Below, piece after piece: positions 52,028 to 61,189 of a stretch of DNA of 64,000 nt. The DNA comes from Paenibacillaceae bacterium (GTDB lineage Bacteria; Bacillota; Bacilli; Paenibacillales; NBRC-103111): NCBI GenBank assembly GCA_029256185.1, contig JAQSYI010000027.1, positions 1-64,000 of the forward strand, written 5' to 3'. The notes under the pieces are model-generated. The model saw nothing but the letters and a program-made list of their open reading frames with translations, was not told where the DNA came from and searched no databases. Position 1 is the stretch's first letter; every line of letters begins with the position of its first letter. The translations under genes were made by a program, and so were the position numbers.

Positions 52028-53461
52028 ATGAAAATCAACCGATTAGCAAAAAAGTACTTGCCTCTGTTGCTGTCATTCTCTCTCCTCTTGGCCTTCTTGC
52101 CCATGACTGCCGCCGCGGCGGATCAGAGGCATTGGGCAGCCGATGCCGCAGACACCCTCAACGGAGTCTATGGAGACGGCATCTTCTCGGCAAGCGAATC
52201 CTTTGTCACTGTGGATGCGGCAAGAGAGCTGGTAACCCGTACATTGGGTTATCCGCCAGGGTATGAGCCCATCGACGGCTATCTGGGTCATGGAACACTT
52301 CTTACCCGACTGCAGGCCGCCCAGATTGCTTATGAGCTGTATGGACTGGGCGCCAATCTCTCGGCGGGACCGTTCACCGACACCGACAATCCGGCTGTTG
52401 TTACTCTTCGCAGCCTCGGCGTGGTCGCAGGCCACATAGACGGCAGCTTTCGTCCAAGTGATCCGGTGAGCAAGGCAGAGCTTGCGGTTATCTTTTACCG
52501 CACGTTGAGCAAGGTGGGGGGAACGGGCAATATGCTTCTCGAGCATGCGAAACCCGGCGCCTTCGGCTACAATGAACTCATGTATTTGGCAACCCGCAGC
52601 GCATTGCAGTATGACGCCGATCCCGGCGAAGCCCTTGCAACGGCAAGCATTGGCGTTTCCAATGATGAAGAGCGCATTTATTACCAAGGCAAGAAGGAGA
52701 TCTGGAATGCTTGGTCGGCGCGCTTGGGTAATTTGCCGCCCCAGACTCCAAGAACCGTAACCTGGACGGTATATGATCAAGTACCGGCGGTTACCGTTCT
52801 TGACGCCGCGCTACAGATTGTCGCCGAGGACCGGGCAGCGCTTGACAATGACGGCCTTGACGGTCTTTTCAGCGATGTCCCGGCCGATTCTTATTTCTAT
52901 GACGGCATCATGTACCTGTTGAACAACGGCCTTGTAGTAGGCAATGGCAGGGGACAGTTTGCTCCGAACGCCGGTCTGTCCAGATCTGAATTGGCTGCTT
53001 TATTAGTACGCATGAATAAAATCGACGTATCGAAGCCGGCAGACGCAACCGTAACGGATATTGTGTACGACCACTGGAGCTACAATCTGGTAACGAACGT
53101 AATAGCCCTGGGCTATATGGACTATACGGACGGACACAACTTCAGTCCCCTGGCCCAAGTCACCCGGCAGGAAGCATTTCAGGCCGTGTATAAAAGCTAC
53201 GGCAAATACGCCGATGAAGCTGTAAGCCTTTCCGTGCTTGACCGTTTTACCGACAAAGCGGACATCAAGGAGTCCTGCAGAGCAGCTGCTGCGTATTTCG
53301 TTTCTGCGGGAGTGGTGAGAGGCAACGCCGAAGGAAATCTTGACCCGGAAGGCCTCATTACCCGGGGACAATTAGGCGTGTTTCTGGCAAGGGTTATGAA
53401 CGGACCGGATACCTCGAAGATGCATGATTACAGCAAGGATGTCAGGGAGGTGCTGGAATGA
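52028..53461 (+). CDS. secreted S-layer-homology domain protein, first of pair
   Basis: 477 residues. Signal peptide (KKYLPLLLSFSLLLAFLPMTAAAA). About four to five SLH-like repeats fill most of the protein: FTDTDNPAVVTLRSLGVVAGHIDGSFRPSDPVSKAEL, FSDVPADSYFYDGIMYLLNNGLVVGNGRGQFAPNAGLSRSEL, VTDIVYDHWSYNLVTNVIALGYM, and FTDKADIKESCRAAAAYFVSAGVVRGNAEGNLDPEG. SLH domains bind secondary wall polymer. No enzyme domain, so it may be a structural S-layer-type protein. ATG 52028 follows AAGGAACGG. The frame is open further upstream without coding character. Overlaps the next gene by 4 bases. Confidence 0.85.
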   Translation: MKINRLAKKYLPLLLSFSLLLAFLPMTAAAADQRHWAADAADTLNGVYGDGIFSASESFVTVDAARELVTRTLGYPPGYEPIDGYLGHGTLLTRLQAAQIAYELYGLGANLSAGPFTDTDNPAVVTLRSLGVVAGHIDGSFRPSDPVSKAELAVIFYRTLSKVGGTGNMLLEHAKPGAFGYNELMYLATRSALQYDADPGEALATASIGVSNDEERIYYQGKKEIWNAWSARLGNLPPQTPRTVTWTVYDQVPAVTVLDAALQIVAEDRAALDNDGLDGLFSDVPADSYFYDGIMYLLNNGLVVGNGRGQFAPNAGLSRSELAALLVRMNKIDVSKPADATVTDIVYDHWSYNLVTNVIALGYMDYTDGHNFSPLAQVTRQEAFQAVYKSYGKYADEAVSLSVLDRFTDKADIKESCRAAAAYFVSAGVVRGNAEGNLDPEGLITRGQLGVFLARVMNGPDTSKMHDYSKDVREVLE

Positions 53462-55239
53462 AAAAGTTATGGTCCATTCTGCTGGCGACGTGCCTTTTGT
53501 TGACGCTGTTCCCTGCGGCGGGTCTGGCCTCGGACGCTGCCGGCGCCAAAACTCTTGCGCTTCGGGAGGATTGGAGGCTGACCTCCGATCTGGACCTGAA
53601 TGTAGGCGAAGGTGAAGTGCTGATCTTTAACGGGACAGGCTCTTATTATGTCTATGAAATGGGCGGCATCCTGAAGAATACAGGAGCGGGCAGCGTTTAC
53701 CTGAAGAATGTCGTCATATACGCCCAGGGCGACAGCCCCTCCGCCAATTCTTTGGCAGCTCTGTCCCAGGCTTCCCGCAGCATTAAAGCGGTAGCAGCCC
53801 CGGTGAAAAATGCAACGGCACTGGCCCTTCCTGCCGCGGCGGGTTTTAGCGTAAGCATCAAAAGCTCCAGCAAGCCGGATGTAATCGCAGTCAGCGGAAC
53901 AATCGTGCCTCCATCATCTGACACTCCGGTTACGCTTGTATTAACACTTGCGGATTCCCGCGGCAATCAGGCCGATACGGCGTCCATTTCAGTGACAGTG
54001 CCGGCGAAGGTACAAAGCGGAGGCTTCATCAGCGGTCCCTCAGGGGGTGGTACTACTACTCCCTCTGCGCCTACGCTTCCGACCGCAGAAGGCGGGGTAA
54101 AGGTGGCCTACTCGCAAACCGGCGATGCAGTGTTACTCTCCTTGCCTTCTGACAAGGTCAAAGAAATCATCAGCAAATCCACCGGTTCTGCAATACTGGA
54201 TTTGTCCGGAATCTCCGGCGCCTCGAAGGCAGAGTTGCCCAAGGAAGCGTTGTCCAGCATAGCAAGCGCAGGTCTGGGTACGGAAATCCGTCTGCCAGAG
54301 GGGGTGGTGTCCATCAGCCCGGAAGCGGTCCAATCCATCATTTCCCAGCTATCGGGGGCCAATATCTCCTTTAACTTCAACACGGCTGTTTCTTCCCAAT
54401 TGAACGCTGCCCAGCAGAAGGCGTTAAGCTCCGGGGAGAAGGTGCTTTCTGTTTCCATCTCCTCAGGTACACAGTCGGTCCACAGCTTTGAGGGTACGAT
54501 CAAGGTAACGGCAACGTATTCAGGAGTCCCCCCTGTTGGCGTATGGCATCTTACCGACGCTGGGGAGCGGACCGAGAAGGTGCCGAGCACCTACGATGAG
54601 ACAACCGGGCGGGTCAGCTTCGATGCGCCGCATTTCTCGCTCTATGTGCTGGGGCAGGACACAGAGACTCCTGCATGGGAGAACCCGTTCGCAGACGTGC
54701 ATAGCTCGGACTGGTTCTATCATGATGTGGAATTCGCCGTAACCGCGGGCCTGTTTAACGGAACAGATGGGACGGCCTTCTCTCCCGACCAATCCATGAC
54801 CCGAGGGATGCTGGTTGCGGTTCTTGGACGGCTGCATGATGCAGAGATTGGCGGTTTTACAGCCAGCAGCTTCGCCGATGTGGATACTGCCCTGTACTAC
54901 GCCCCTTACGTGGAATGGGCCCGGACCAACGGGATTGTGGAGGGGGTTCTCGAAGACAGGTTTGCCCCTGACGCACCGGTATCCCGCCAGGATCTGGCCG
55001 CGATTCTTCTACGGTATGCCGGATTCACTGGCCAGCCGCTCGCTGCACCTCAAGACAATGCAGGATTTGCCGATGCAGCGTCAATCTCGGATTACGCTGT
55101 CACCGCCATACAAACCTTGTATGGCAATGGTATTATCGAAGGCGGCGGGGATAACCGGATTGATCCCAAGGGTGATGCGACCCGTGCTCAAGTTGCGGCT
55201 ATTCTTCACAGGTTTGTTGAGCAGAATCAGCAAGACTGA
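53458..55239 (+). CDS. secreted S-layer-homology domain protein, second of pair
   Basis: 593 residues. Signal peptide (1-24). A beta-rich N-terminal part, an Ig-like stretch (VPPSSDTPVTLVLTLADSRGNQADTASISVTVPA), a Gly/Ser/Thr linker, a strand-rich domain (GGVKVAYSQTGDAVLLSLPSDKVKEII onward) and three C-terminal SLH repeats (FADVHSSDWFYHDVEFAVTAGLFNGTDG, FADVDTALYYAPYVEWARTNGIVEGVLEDRFAP, FADAASISDYAVTAIQTLYGNGIIEGGGDNRIDP). Wall-anchored surface protein; ligand unknown. ATGA overlap couples it to the first SLH gene. Confidence 0.85.
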   Translation: MKKLWSILLATCLLLTLFPAAGLASDAAGAKTLALREDWRLTSDLDLNVGEGEVLIFNGTGSYYVYEMGGILKNTGAGSVYLKNVVIYAQGDSPSANSLAALSQASRSIKAVAAPVKNATALALPAAAGFSVSIKSSSKPDVIAVSGTIVPPSSDTPVTLVLTLADSRGNQADTASISVTVPAKVQSGGFISGPSGGGTTTPSAPTLPTAEGGVKVAYSQTGDAVLLSLPSDKVKEIISKSTGSAILDLSGISGASKAELPKEALSSIASAGLGTEIRLPEGVVSISPEAVQSIISQLSGANISFNFNTAVSSQLNAAQQKALSSGEKVLSVSISSGTQSVHSFEGTIKVTATYSGVPPVGVWHLTDAGERTEKVPSTYDETTGRVSFDAPHFSLYVLGQDTETPAWENPFADVHSSDWFYHDVEFAVTAGLFNGTDGTAFSPDQSMTRGMLVAVLGRLHDAEIGGFTASSFADVDTALYYAPYVEWARTNGIVEGVLEDRFAPDAPVSRQDLAAILLRYAGFTGQPLAAPQDNAGFADAASISDYAVTAIQTLYGNGIIEGGGDNRIDPKGDATRAQVAAILHRFVEQNQQD

Positions 55240-55265
55240 GCTTTTTTATAGTCTTATAATCACAA

Positions 55266-55312
55266 GAGGAGATCCTTATTCGGCATTGGAGCCGGGGGAT
55301 TTCCTTTTTTTG
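55266..55312 (+). terminator. terminator after the SLH pair
   Basis: AGGAGATCC pairs with GGATTTCCT with an inner GGC/GCC pair, followed by TTTTTTT. Confidence 0.75.
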
Positions 55313-55325
55313 CGCGGCATGAGCA

Positions 55326-55374
55326 TTGACAAATAACATAAGACAGATTAATATATGAACAAGTGATCATATAT
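55326..55374 (+). promoter_or_regulatory. promoter with metalloregulator-type operator
   Basis: TTGACA (55326-55331), 17-base spacer, TAATAT (55349-55354). A palindrome with arms ATATATGA and TCATATAT separated by 8 bases (55351-55374) overlaps the -10 and the start point. This resembles ArsR/SmtB (CzrA-type) operators. The repressor gene is not adjacent. Confidence 0.75.
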
Positions 55375-55465
55375 CAACGTTATTAGCACACAAAAGAATG
55401 GAAGAATGCTTTTTTTCATTATTGAGGCACAATATAATCGTCCATTATCGGCAGGAGGGAACACA

Positions 55466-56623
55466 ATGAGCAAACACAATCATACAGACCATGGACATAC
55501 TCACCGGGACTGCAAACAGGAAAGAGTTGAGCACAGCCACTTGCACACACATGAAGAAAAGCACGAAGAACACGAAGAAGGGCATGAAGAAAAACATGAA
55601 GGAAGGCACGGGAAGAAGAAGAACGGAAAGTCACATGGGGATGAAGGCGGGCATGGACATGGGCATAGCCACGGAGATCACAGCCATGCTCACGGACACA
55701 CCCACCACTATAATATGGACGGGAACAAGAAAGGGCTGACCTTAGCTCTTGTTATTACGTTTGGCATCATGCTGCTGGAGTTTTTCGGGGGACTCATCAC
55801 CAACAGTCTGGCGCTTCTCTCCGACAGCGGTCATATGCTCAGCGATTCCAGCTCTCTGGTGCTTAGTCTGGTGGCCGTATGGTTCACCGCAAAAGCTGCA
55901 TCGGCCAAAAGAACATACGGCTTCTACCGCTTTGAAATTCTCGCCGCTCTGTTCAACGGGATTACACTGTTTGTCATAGCAGGATTCATTATCCGGGAGG
56001 CCATCGGACGGTTCACAGCTCCTCCCCAGGTCTCCAGCGGCTCCATGATGCTGATTGCCGTAATCGGCTTACTCGCCAACTTAATCAGCGCTTACTTCCT
56101 CATGAGCAAGGGAGATGTCAAAAATAATCTCAACCTGCGCAGTGCATACCTCCATGTGCTGGGAGACGCTCTAGGCTCCCTTGGCGCCATCGCCGCGGGT
56201 CTGGTCATGTGGTTGTTCGGCTGGTATGTAGCTGACCCCATTATAAGCGTGCTGGTATCCTTGCTTATTCTGAAGGGTGCATGGGGCATCATTCAGCACA
56301 CCCTCCATGTCCTGATGGAAGGGACACCGTCCAACATTAACCGGGAACAAGTGAAAGAAGCTCTGGAGCACATCCCCGGGGTTGTGAACGCCCATGACTT
56401 GCATATCTGGACAATTACCTCCGGTATGGATTCCCTGACCTGCCACCTGGTGATAGCTGACGGGGCGGACAGCCAAGCCATTCTTAAGGAAGCCCTTCGT
56501 CTGGCATCCCAAACATTCAAGATCGAGCACCCCACTATTCAGATCGAGGATGCAGACCTCTTCCGCGAGGAGAACATGTGTGTGTTTGTTACTTCCCCGA
56601 CGGCTGCGCCGTCTCCGGGATGA
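55466..56623 (+). CDS. cation diffusion facilitator (zinc-type exporter)
   Basis: About 385 residues. The N-terminal 75 residues are exceptionally rich in His and Glu (HGHTHRDCK, EEKHEEHEEGHEEKHEG, HGHGHSHGDHSHAHGHTHHY), a likely metal-capture tail longer than in usual CzcD. Six membrane helices follow, with the metal site pattern SDSGHMLSDSSSLVLSL and HVLGDALGSLGAIAAG, and a C-terminal cytoplasmic domain (HIPGVVNAHDLHIWTITSG). Exports Zn2+ or Co2+ by proton antiport, by family. ATG 55466 follows GGCAGGAGGGAACACA. Probably controlled by the palindrome just downstream of its promoter. Confidence 0.92.
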   Translation: MSKHNHTDHGHTHRDCKQERVEHSHLHTHEEKHEEHEEGHEEKHEGRHGKKKNGKSHGDEGGHGHGHSHGDHSHAHGHTHHYNMDGNKKGLTLALVITFGIMLLEFFGGLITNSLALLSDSGHMLSDSSSLVLSLVAVWFTAKAASAKRTYGFYRFEILAALFNGITLFVIAGFIIREAIGRFTAPPQVSSGSMMLIAVIGLLANLISAYFLMSKGDVKNNLNLRSAYLHVLGDALGSLGAIAAGLVMWLFGWYVADPIISVLVSLLILKGAWGIIQHTLHVLMEGTPSNINREQVKEALEHIPGVVNAHDLHIWTITSGMDSLTCHLVIADGADSQAILKEALRLASQTFKIEHPTIQIEDADLFREENMCVFVTSPTAAPSPG

Positions 56624-56637
56624 ACTTGGCTTTTCAT

Positions 56638-56688
56638 ATACATGGGGCTGCTCCCTCTCATTCGGGCCCCATGTATTTAGTTTTTCTA
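56638..56688 (+). terminator. terminator after the CDF exporter gene
   Basis: ATACATGGGGC pairs with GCCCCATGTAT (11 bp), then TTAGTTTTTC. Confidence 0.85.
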
Positions 56689-56879
56689 CATTGGGGCTTG
56701 CTCCCGATCCTCCGGCTCTCACCAGCGACCCACAGCTTACATTTTGACAGCTGTTGCGCTGCTTCGATCCATTACTGTTCCGCTTGCTCTATAACGGAAC
56801 GTATCCGCGCGTCCTCTCCTTCTTCCCCCATCTCCTATACAGGGCTGTCTTCCTTAGAATCATATACTTTTCTTCGTAT
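56689..56879. other. short non-coding stretch
   Basis: No start-supported frame or recognisable element between the CDF exporter and tcdA terminators. Confidence 0.5.
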
Positions 56880-56940
56880 AAAAAAAGCCCGTATCTCCCG
56901 CAGGCATCATGCCGCAACCGCAGGAAATACAGGCATTCCG
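56880..56940 (-). terminator. terminator after tcdA
   Basis: GCCCGTATCTCCCGCAG against CCGCAGGAAATACAGGC (G-T pairs tolerated), with a minus-strand run of seven T. It lies about 105 bases after the tcdA stop; the intervening bases show nothing. Confidence 0.7.
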
Positions 56941-57044
56941 CCCTCTATGGTGTGTATTGAAAGCGCTCTTCGCCCTCTTTGGTTAAAACTGCTTCGTGCA
57001 ATGGGCGCGAGGCTGAGAATGAAACAGTTCCGCCGCGAGCCGGT

Positions 57045-57803
57045 TTATCCCTTCTGCGGTTCCGCCTTGGCCAGCAAATCGCGGATGACGACACTGACCA
57101 TGATCAGTCCTGCCACCGGCGGCACAAAGGAGTTGCTGGAGGGCGGATTCTGCGCCTTGCGGATCTCCGGTGCGTTCTCCGGCACAATCTTCTGGGTGAC
57201 ATCCTCCCGCGGCTTGACCGGCTCCTCGGTAGAGAATACGACCTTGACCCCTTTGTGAATGCCTTCCTTGCGCAGCCGCTGGCGGACCACCCGGGCAATG
57301 GGATCTACGGTTGTCTTCGATATATCCGCCACCTGGAACCGGGAAGGGTCCGTCTTATTGGCCGCTCCCATACAGGAGATAACAGGGATTTTGCGTGTCA
57401 GGCACTCTTTGATCAGGTGGATCTTGTAGCCGATGGTATCCGATGCATCCACCACATAATCCAGCGGAAACTTGAACAGCTCCTCATACGTCTCCTCCGT
57501 ATAAAACATCCGCAACGCCACTGCATCGCATTCCGGGTTGATATCGGCGATCCGCGCCTTCATCAGCTCGGCCTTGGGCTTGCCCACTGTGGAGAGCAGC
57601 GCGTGGATCTGCCGGTTAATGTTGGTGATGTCCACCACGTCCTTGTCGATCATCACGATCCGGCCCACACCGCTGCGCGCCAGCGCTTCGGCTGCAATGG
57701 AGCCCACGCCGCCGATGCCAAGCACGGCGACGGTGCTGTTCTTCAACGCTTCGATTCCTTCCGGACCAAATGCCAGTTCGGTTCTGGAAAATTGATTGAG
57801 CAT
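57045..57803 (-). CDS. tcdA: tRNA threonylcarbamoyladenosine dehydratase TcdA (YrvM-like)
   Basis: About 252 residues, E1-like ThiF/MoeB fold. Nucleotide-binding VLGIGGVGSIAAEALARSGVGRIVMIDKDVVDITNINRQ, then DPIARVVRQRLRKEGIHKGVKVVFSTEEPVKPRED, a TcdA-type insert in place of the MoeB zinc finger. It converts t6A to cyclic ct6A at tRNA position 37. ATG 57803 follows GGAGGAAGATCGGCAT; the longer frame lacks a site. It follows aspS-hisS in Bacillus too. Confidence 0.92.
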   Translation of the reverse strand: MLNQFSRTELAFGPEGIEALKNSTVAVLGIGGVGSIAAEALARSGVGRIVMIDKDVVDITNINRQIHALLSTVGKPKAELMKARIADINPECDAVALRMFYTEETYEELFKFPLDYVVDASDTIGYKIHLIKECLTRKIPVISCMGAANKTDPSRFQVADISKTTVDPIARVVRQRLRKEGIHKGVKVVFSTEEPVKPREDVTQKIVPENAPEIRKAQNPPSSNSFVPPVAGLIMVSVVIRDLLAKAEPQKG

Positions 57804-57867
57804 ATGCCGATCTTCCTCCACATTCGTCTTCGTCTTGTCCTTCACTTGCCGACTTAAGAAACAGCCA

Positions 57868-57896
57868 ATGGAGGAGCCCGAAGGGGGCCCCTCCAC
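57868..57896 (-). terminator. hairpin after aspS
   Basis: TGGAGG...GCCC, GAAG, GGGC...CCTCCA just beyond the aspS stop; no clear U-run, so it may be an attenuator or weak terminator before tcdA. Confidence 0.55.
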
Positions 57897-57907
57897 ACGA
57901 TTCCCTA

Positions 57908-59689
57908 TTACTTGGCGGCCGGTTCCTTCAGCGCCAGCTTGATGGACAGATCCTCAAGCTGTCCTTCGTCCACCGCAGACGGCGCATTCATCATCAGACA
58001 GGTAGCGCTGGCGGTCTTCGGGAAGGCGATGATTTCCCGCAGGTTGGTTTGCCCTGCGATCAGCATCACCAGGCGGTCGAAGCCGAAGGCGATGCCTCCA
58101 TGAGGAGGTGTGCCATATTCGAAAGCCTCCAGCAGGAAGCCAAACTTTTCCTTCGCTTCCTCGGGGCTGAAGCCCAGAGCGGAGAACATTTTCTCCTGAA
58201 CCTCCCGTTTGTAAATCCGCATGGAGCCGCCGCCCACTTCATAGCCGTTCAGCACCAGGTCATAGGCCTGAGCGCGGATTTTGCCGGGGTCCGTGTCGAA
58301 ATAATGCAAGTCTTCTTCATTGGGGCGGGTAAAAGGATGGTGCTCCGCCACATAACGTTTAGCCGCCTCATCATAGCTGAGCAGCGGGAAGTCCAACACC
58401 CAGGCAAACTTGAACTCCTTCTCGTTGATCAATCCCAGGTCCTTGCCTATCTTCAGGCGCAGATTGCCGAGAACATCGTTAACCACCTTGGGCTTGTCGG
58501 CGGAGAAAATCAGCACATCCCCTTCTTCCGCTCCCAGACGCTCGGTAAGCGCTGCGATCTCCTGCTCGGTGAAGAACTTCACGATGGGTCCCTTCCATTC
58601 GCCTTCCTTCACCTGAATCCAGGCCAAGCCCTTGCCGCCGTAGCGGGAGGCAAACGGAGTAAGATCATCCAGCTCCTTGCGGCTCCAACTGGCGCAGCCC
58701 TTGGCATTCAATGCCTTGACGATGCCGCCGCCGGCTACTACCGATGCGAACACCTTCACTCCGCTCTGGGCCACCAGATCGGATACGTCCTTCAATTCCA
58801 GTCCGAAGCGCAGATCCGGCTTGTCGGAGCCGTATTTGCCCATAGCATCCGCATAGGTCAGACGCTGAAAGGGACGGGAGATGTCCGCATCAAGCGTCAC
58901 CTTGAACAGCTTAACCACCAGTTCCTCCATCAGTTCAAGCAACTGGTCCCGGGACAGAAAGGAGGTCTCAATATCCACTTGGGTAAATTCCGGCTGGCGG
59001 TCAGCCCGCAGGTCCTCATCGCGGAAACAGCGCGCGATCTGGTAATAACGCTCTACTCCGCCCACCATCAACAATTGCTTATAGATTTGCGGCGATTGCG
59101 GCAGGGCGAAGAATTCCCCGGGATGGACCCGGCTGGGCACCAGGTAATCCCGCGCTCCCTCCGGCGTACTCTTCGTAAGCACCGGAGTTTCTACCTCCAC
59201 GAAACCGCTGTTGTCCAGGAAATCCCGGAATACTTTGGCTGCTTTGGAGCGGAGCAGCAGAGAGCGCTGCATTTCGGGACGGCGCAGGTCCAGGTAACGG
59301 TATTTCAGCCGCACCTGCTCGTCAACCTCTATACCATCTTCAATGAAAAACGGGGGAGTTTTGGCCGCGTTCATAATCTCAATCTCGGTAATCCGCACCT
59401 CGATATCACCGGTTGCCAGATTGGGGTTCTTCGTATCCTCACTGCGCACAACTACGGTGCCGCGGACAGCAAGCACGTATTCCGTACGCGCCCGGTCGGC
59501 AACAGCCAGTGCTTCACCGGAGAAGTCCGGATTGAAGACTGCCTGAACAATTCCGCTGCGGTCGCGCAGATCGATGAACAATACTCCGCCCAAGTCCCGG
59601 CGGCGCTGCACCCAACCGTTCAGGGTAACCGTATGGCCGACATCGGCCGTGGTCAATTGGCCGCAATGATGAGTTCTAAGCATAGACAT
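57908..59689 (-). CDS. aspS: aspartyl-tRNA synthetase
   Basis: About 593 residues. OB-fold anticodon domain (VTLNGWVQRRRDLGGVLFIDLRDRSGIVQ), motif 2 FRDEDLRADRQPEFTQVDIE, bacterial GAD insertion (about 290-420) and motif 3 GIAFGFDRLVMLIAGQTNLREIIAFPKT. Charges tRNA-Asp. ATG 59689 after GGAGGGAATAAAATT. It follows hisS across the 66-bp tandem repeat, and the T-box upstream of hisS probably controls both. Confidence 0.96.
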   Translation of the reverse strand: MSMLRTHHCGQLTTADVGHTVTLNGWVQRRRDLGGVLFIDLRDRSGIVQAVFNPDFSGEALAVADRARTEYVLAVRGTVVVRSEDTKNPNLATGDIEVRITEIEIMNAAKTPPFFIEDGIEVDEQVRLKYRYLDLRRPEMQRSLLLRSKAAKVFRDFLDNSGFVEVETPVLTKSTPEGARDYLVPSRVHPGEFFALPQSPQIYKQLLMVGGVERYYQIARCFRDEDLRADRQPEFTQVDIETSFLSRDQLLELMEELVVKLFKVTLDADISRPFQRLTYADAMGKYGSDKPDLRFGLELKDVSDLVAQSGVKVFASVVAGGGIVKALNAKGCASWSRKELDDLTPFASRYGGKGLAWIQVKEGEWKGPIVKFFTEQEIAALTERLGAEEGDVLIFSADKPKVVNDVLGNLRLKIGKDLGLINEKEFKFAWVLDFPLLSYDEAAKRYVAEHHPFTRPNEEDLHYFDTDPGKIRAQAYDLVLNGYEVGGGSMRIYKREVQEKMFSALGFSPEEAKEKFGFLLEAFEYGTPPHGGIAFGFDRLVMLIAGQTNLREIIAFPKTASATCLMMNAPSAVDEGQLEDLSIKLALKEPAAK

Positions 59690-59704
59690 AATTTTATTCC
59701 CTCC

Positions 59705-59888
59705 GAGTTTTGAGTTCATAACCGGTAGTGCCGGTTATTGCGAAAAACTTGCTTCGTAAGCATCCTGTTTGAGTTTTGAGTTCATAACCGGTAGTGCCGG
59801 TTATTGCGAAAAACTTGCTTCGTAAGCATCCTGTTTGAGTTTTGAGTTCATAACCGGTAATGCCGGTTATTGCGAAAAACTTGCTTCG
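59705..59888. repeat. 66-bp tandem repeat, nearly three copies, between hisS and aspS
   Basis: Copies start at 59705, 59771 and 59837. Each has GAGTTTTGAGTTC, a perfect hairpin ATAACCGG, 5-base loop, CCGGTTAT, then TGCGAAAAACTTGCTTCG. Copies 1 and 2 agree completely where compared; copy 3 differs in the loop (TAATG for TAGTG) and ends after GCTTCGT. It ends directly before the aspS ribosome site. Confidence 0.92.
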
Positions 59889-59905
59889 TTTCCGGGCATC
59901 AACGC

Positions 59906-61159
59906 CTATCCCCGGGCTTTGATCCAATCGGTTAACTGGGTGAGCGGCACTGGGGTCTGCTCCCCGGTGGACATCTCCTTGACAGCAATGGTGCCGGCCG
60001 CCAGCTCGTCATCGCCCAGAATCGCCACATACTTGGCCTGGAAGCGGTCAGCGGACTTCATCCGCGCCTTCATCTTGCGGCCCAGATAATCCGTCTCCGC
60101 CACAATGCCGTCGCGGCGAAGCCGATACAAGAGCTTCGTAATCTCCTGCTCGGCCGCCTCGCCCATCCCGATCAGGTACACCTGAAGCTCACCCTCCTTG
60201 GGGATGGCCACCTCCTGCGCCGCCAGCACCAGCACCGTGCGTTCCAGGCCGATGCCGAAGCCGATGCCCGGCTGGTCGTTGCCGCCGATCTGGCCTACCA
60301 GGCCATTGTAGCGGCCGCCTCCGCCGATAGTGTCGATCGCACCAATCCCCTCCGCCTTGTATTCAAAAGCGGTATGGGTATAATAATCCAGTCCGCGGAC
60401 GAGACGGGGATTCACCTCATATGGAATTTCCATGTCAGCCAGATGCTTCTTCACCGCCGCGAAGTGGCTCAGGCACTCTTCGTCCAGATAGTCCAGCAGC
60501 TCCGGCACGCCGATAAAGTGATGCTGATCCACCTTGCAATCCAGCACCCGCAGCGGATTGCGCTCCATTCGGGATTGACAGTCCTTGCACAGCAACTGCT
60601 TCTTCGGCAGCAGAAATCCCAGCAGCGCCTCCCGGTATACCGCCCGGCTGGCCGGATTGCCCACAGAATTCACTTCCACCCTGACGCCGTTAATCCCCAG
60701 CTCCTGATAGATGGTATAACCCAGAGCAATCACCTCGGCGTCAATCGCCGGATCGGTAGCGCCGAAGGCCTCTACCCCGAACTGGTGGAACTGGCGGTAG
60801 CGGCCGGCCTGAGGCTGCTCATAGCGGAACATGGGACCAGTGTAATAAAGCTTGCTTACATCTGGCTCCCCGTAAAGCTTGTTCTCCACGTACGCTCTGA
60901 CTACGCCGGCCGTTCCTTCCGGGCGGAGGGAAATCCAGCGCTCCCCCTTGTCCTGGAAGGTATACATCTCCTTCTCGACAATATCCGTGGTTTCTCCTAC
61001 CCCCCGCTGAAACAGCTCCGTATGCTCGAAAATGGGGGTGCGGATTTCCTTGTAGTGGAATCTGCGGCACACATCCCTTGCCGTTTTCTCGATATATTGC
61101 CATGTCTCGACAGATCCCGGGAGAAAGTCCTGGGTCCCCTTAGGCTTCTGAATACTCAC
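59906..61159 (-). CDS. hisS: histidyl-tRNA synthetase
   Basis: About 417 residues from a GTG at 61159 preceded by AAAGGAT. IQKPKGTQDFLPGSVETWQYIEKTARDVCRRFHYKEIRTPIFEHTELFQRGVGETTDIVEKEMYTF (motif 1 region), FRYEQPQAGRYRQFHQFGVEAFG (motif 2), LVRGLDYYTHTAFEYKA and IGGGGRYNGLV histidine motifs, and a C-terminal anticodon-binding domain. Charges tRNA-His. First gene of the hisS-aspS operon under a T-box. Confidence 0.96.
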   Translation of the reverse strand: MSIQKPKGTQDFLPGSVETWQYIEKTARDVCRRFHYKEIRTPIFEHTELFQRGVGETTDIVEKEMYTFQDKGERWISLRPEGTAGVVRAYVENKLYGEPDVSKLYYTGPMFRYEQPQAGRYRQFHQFGVEAFGATDPAIDAEVIALGYTIYQELGINGVRVEVNSVGNPASRAVYREALLGFLLPKKQLLCKDCQSRMERNPLRVLDCKVDQHHFIGVPELLDYLDEECLSHFAAVKKHLADMEIPYEVNPRLVRGLDYYTHTAFEYKAEGIGAIDTIGGGGRYNGLVGQIGGNDQPGIGFGIGLERTVLVLAAQEVAIPKEGELQVYLIGMGEAAEQEITKLLYRLRRDGIVAETDYLGRKMKARMKSADRFQAKYVAILGDDELAAGTIAVKEMSTGEQTPVPLTQLTDWIKARG

Positions 61160-61189
61160 GCTCGCGTCATCCTTTCTTTCCTTGTTCAA

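Noticed and set aside
56578..57258. 226-aa plus-strand frame after the CDF exporter
   Set aside because: Crosses two terminators and the antisense of tcdA; no ribosome site.
58049..59713. 554-aa plus-strand frame
   Set aside because: Antisense to aspS; composition typical of a shadow frame.
59694..59927. 77-aa repetitive protein on the minus strand
   Set aside because: It overlaps the end of hisS, has no ribosome site, and its repeats follow DNA hairpins; the frame is open because 66 is divisible by three.
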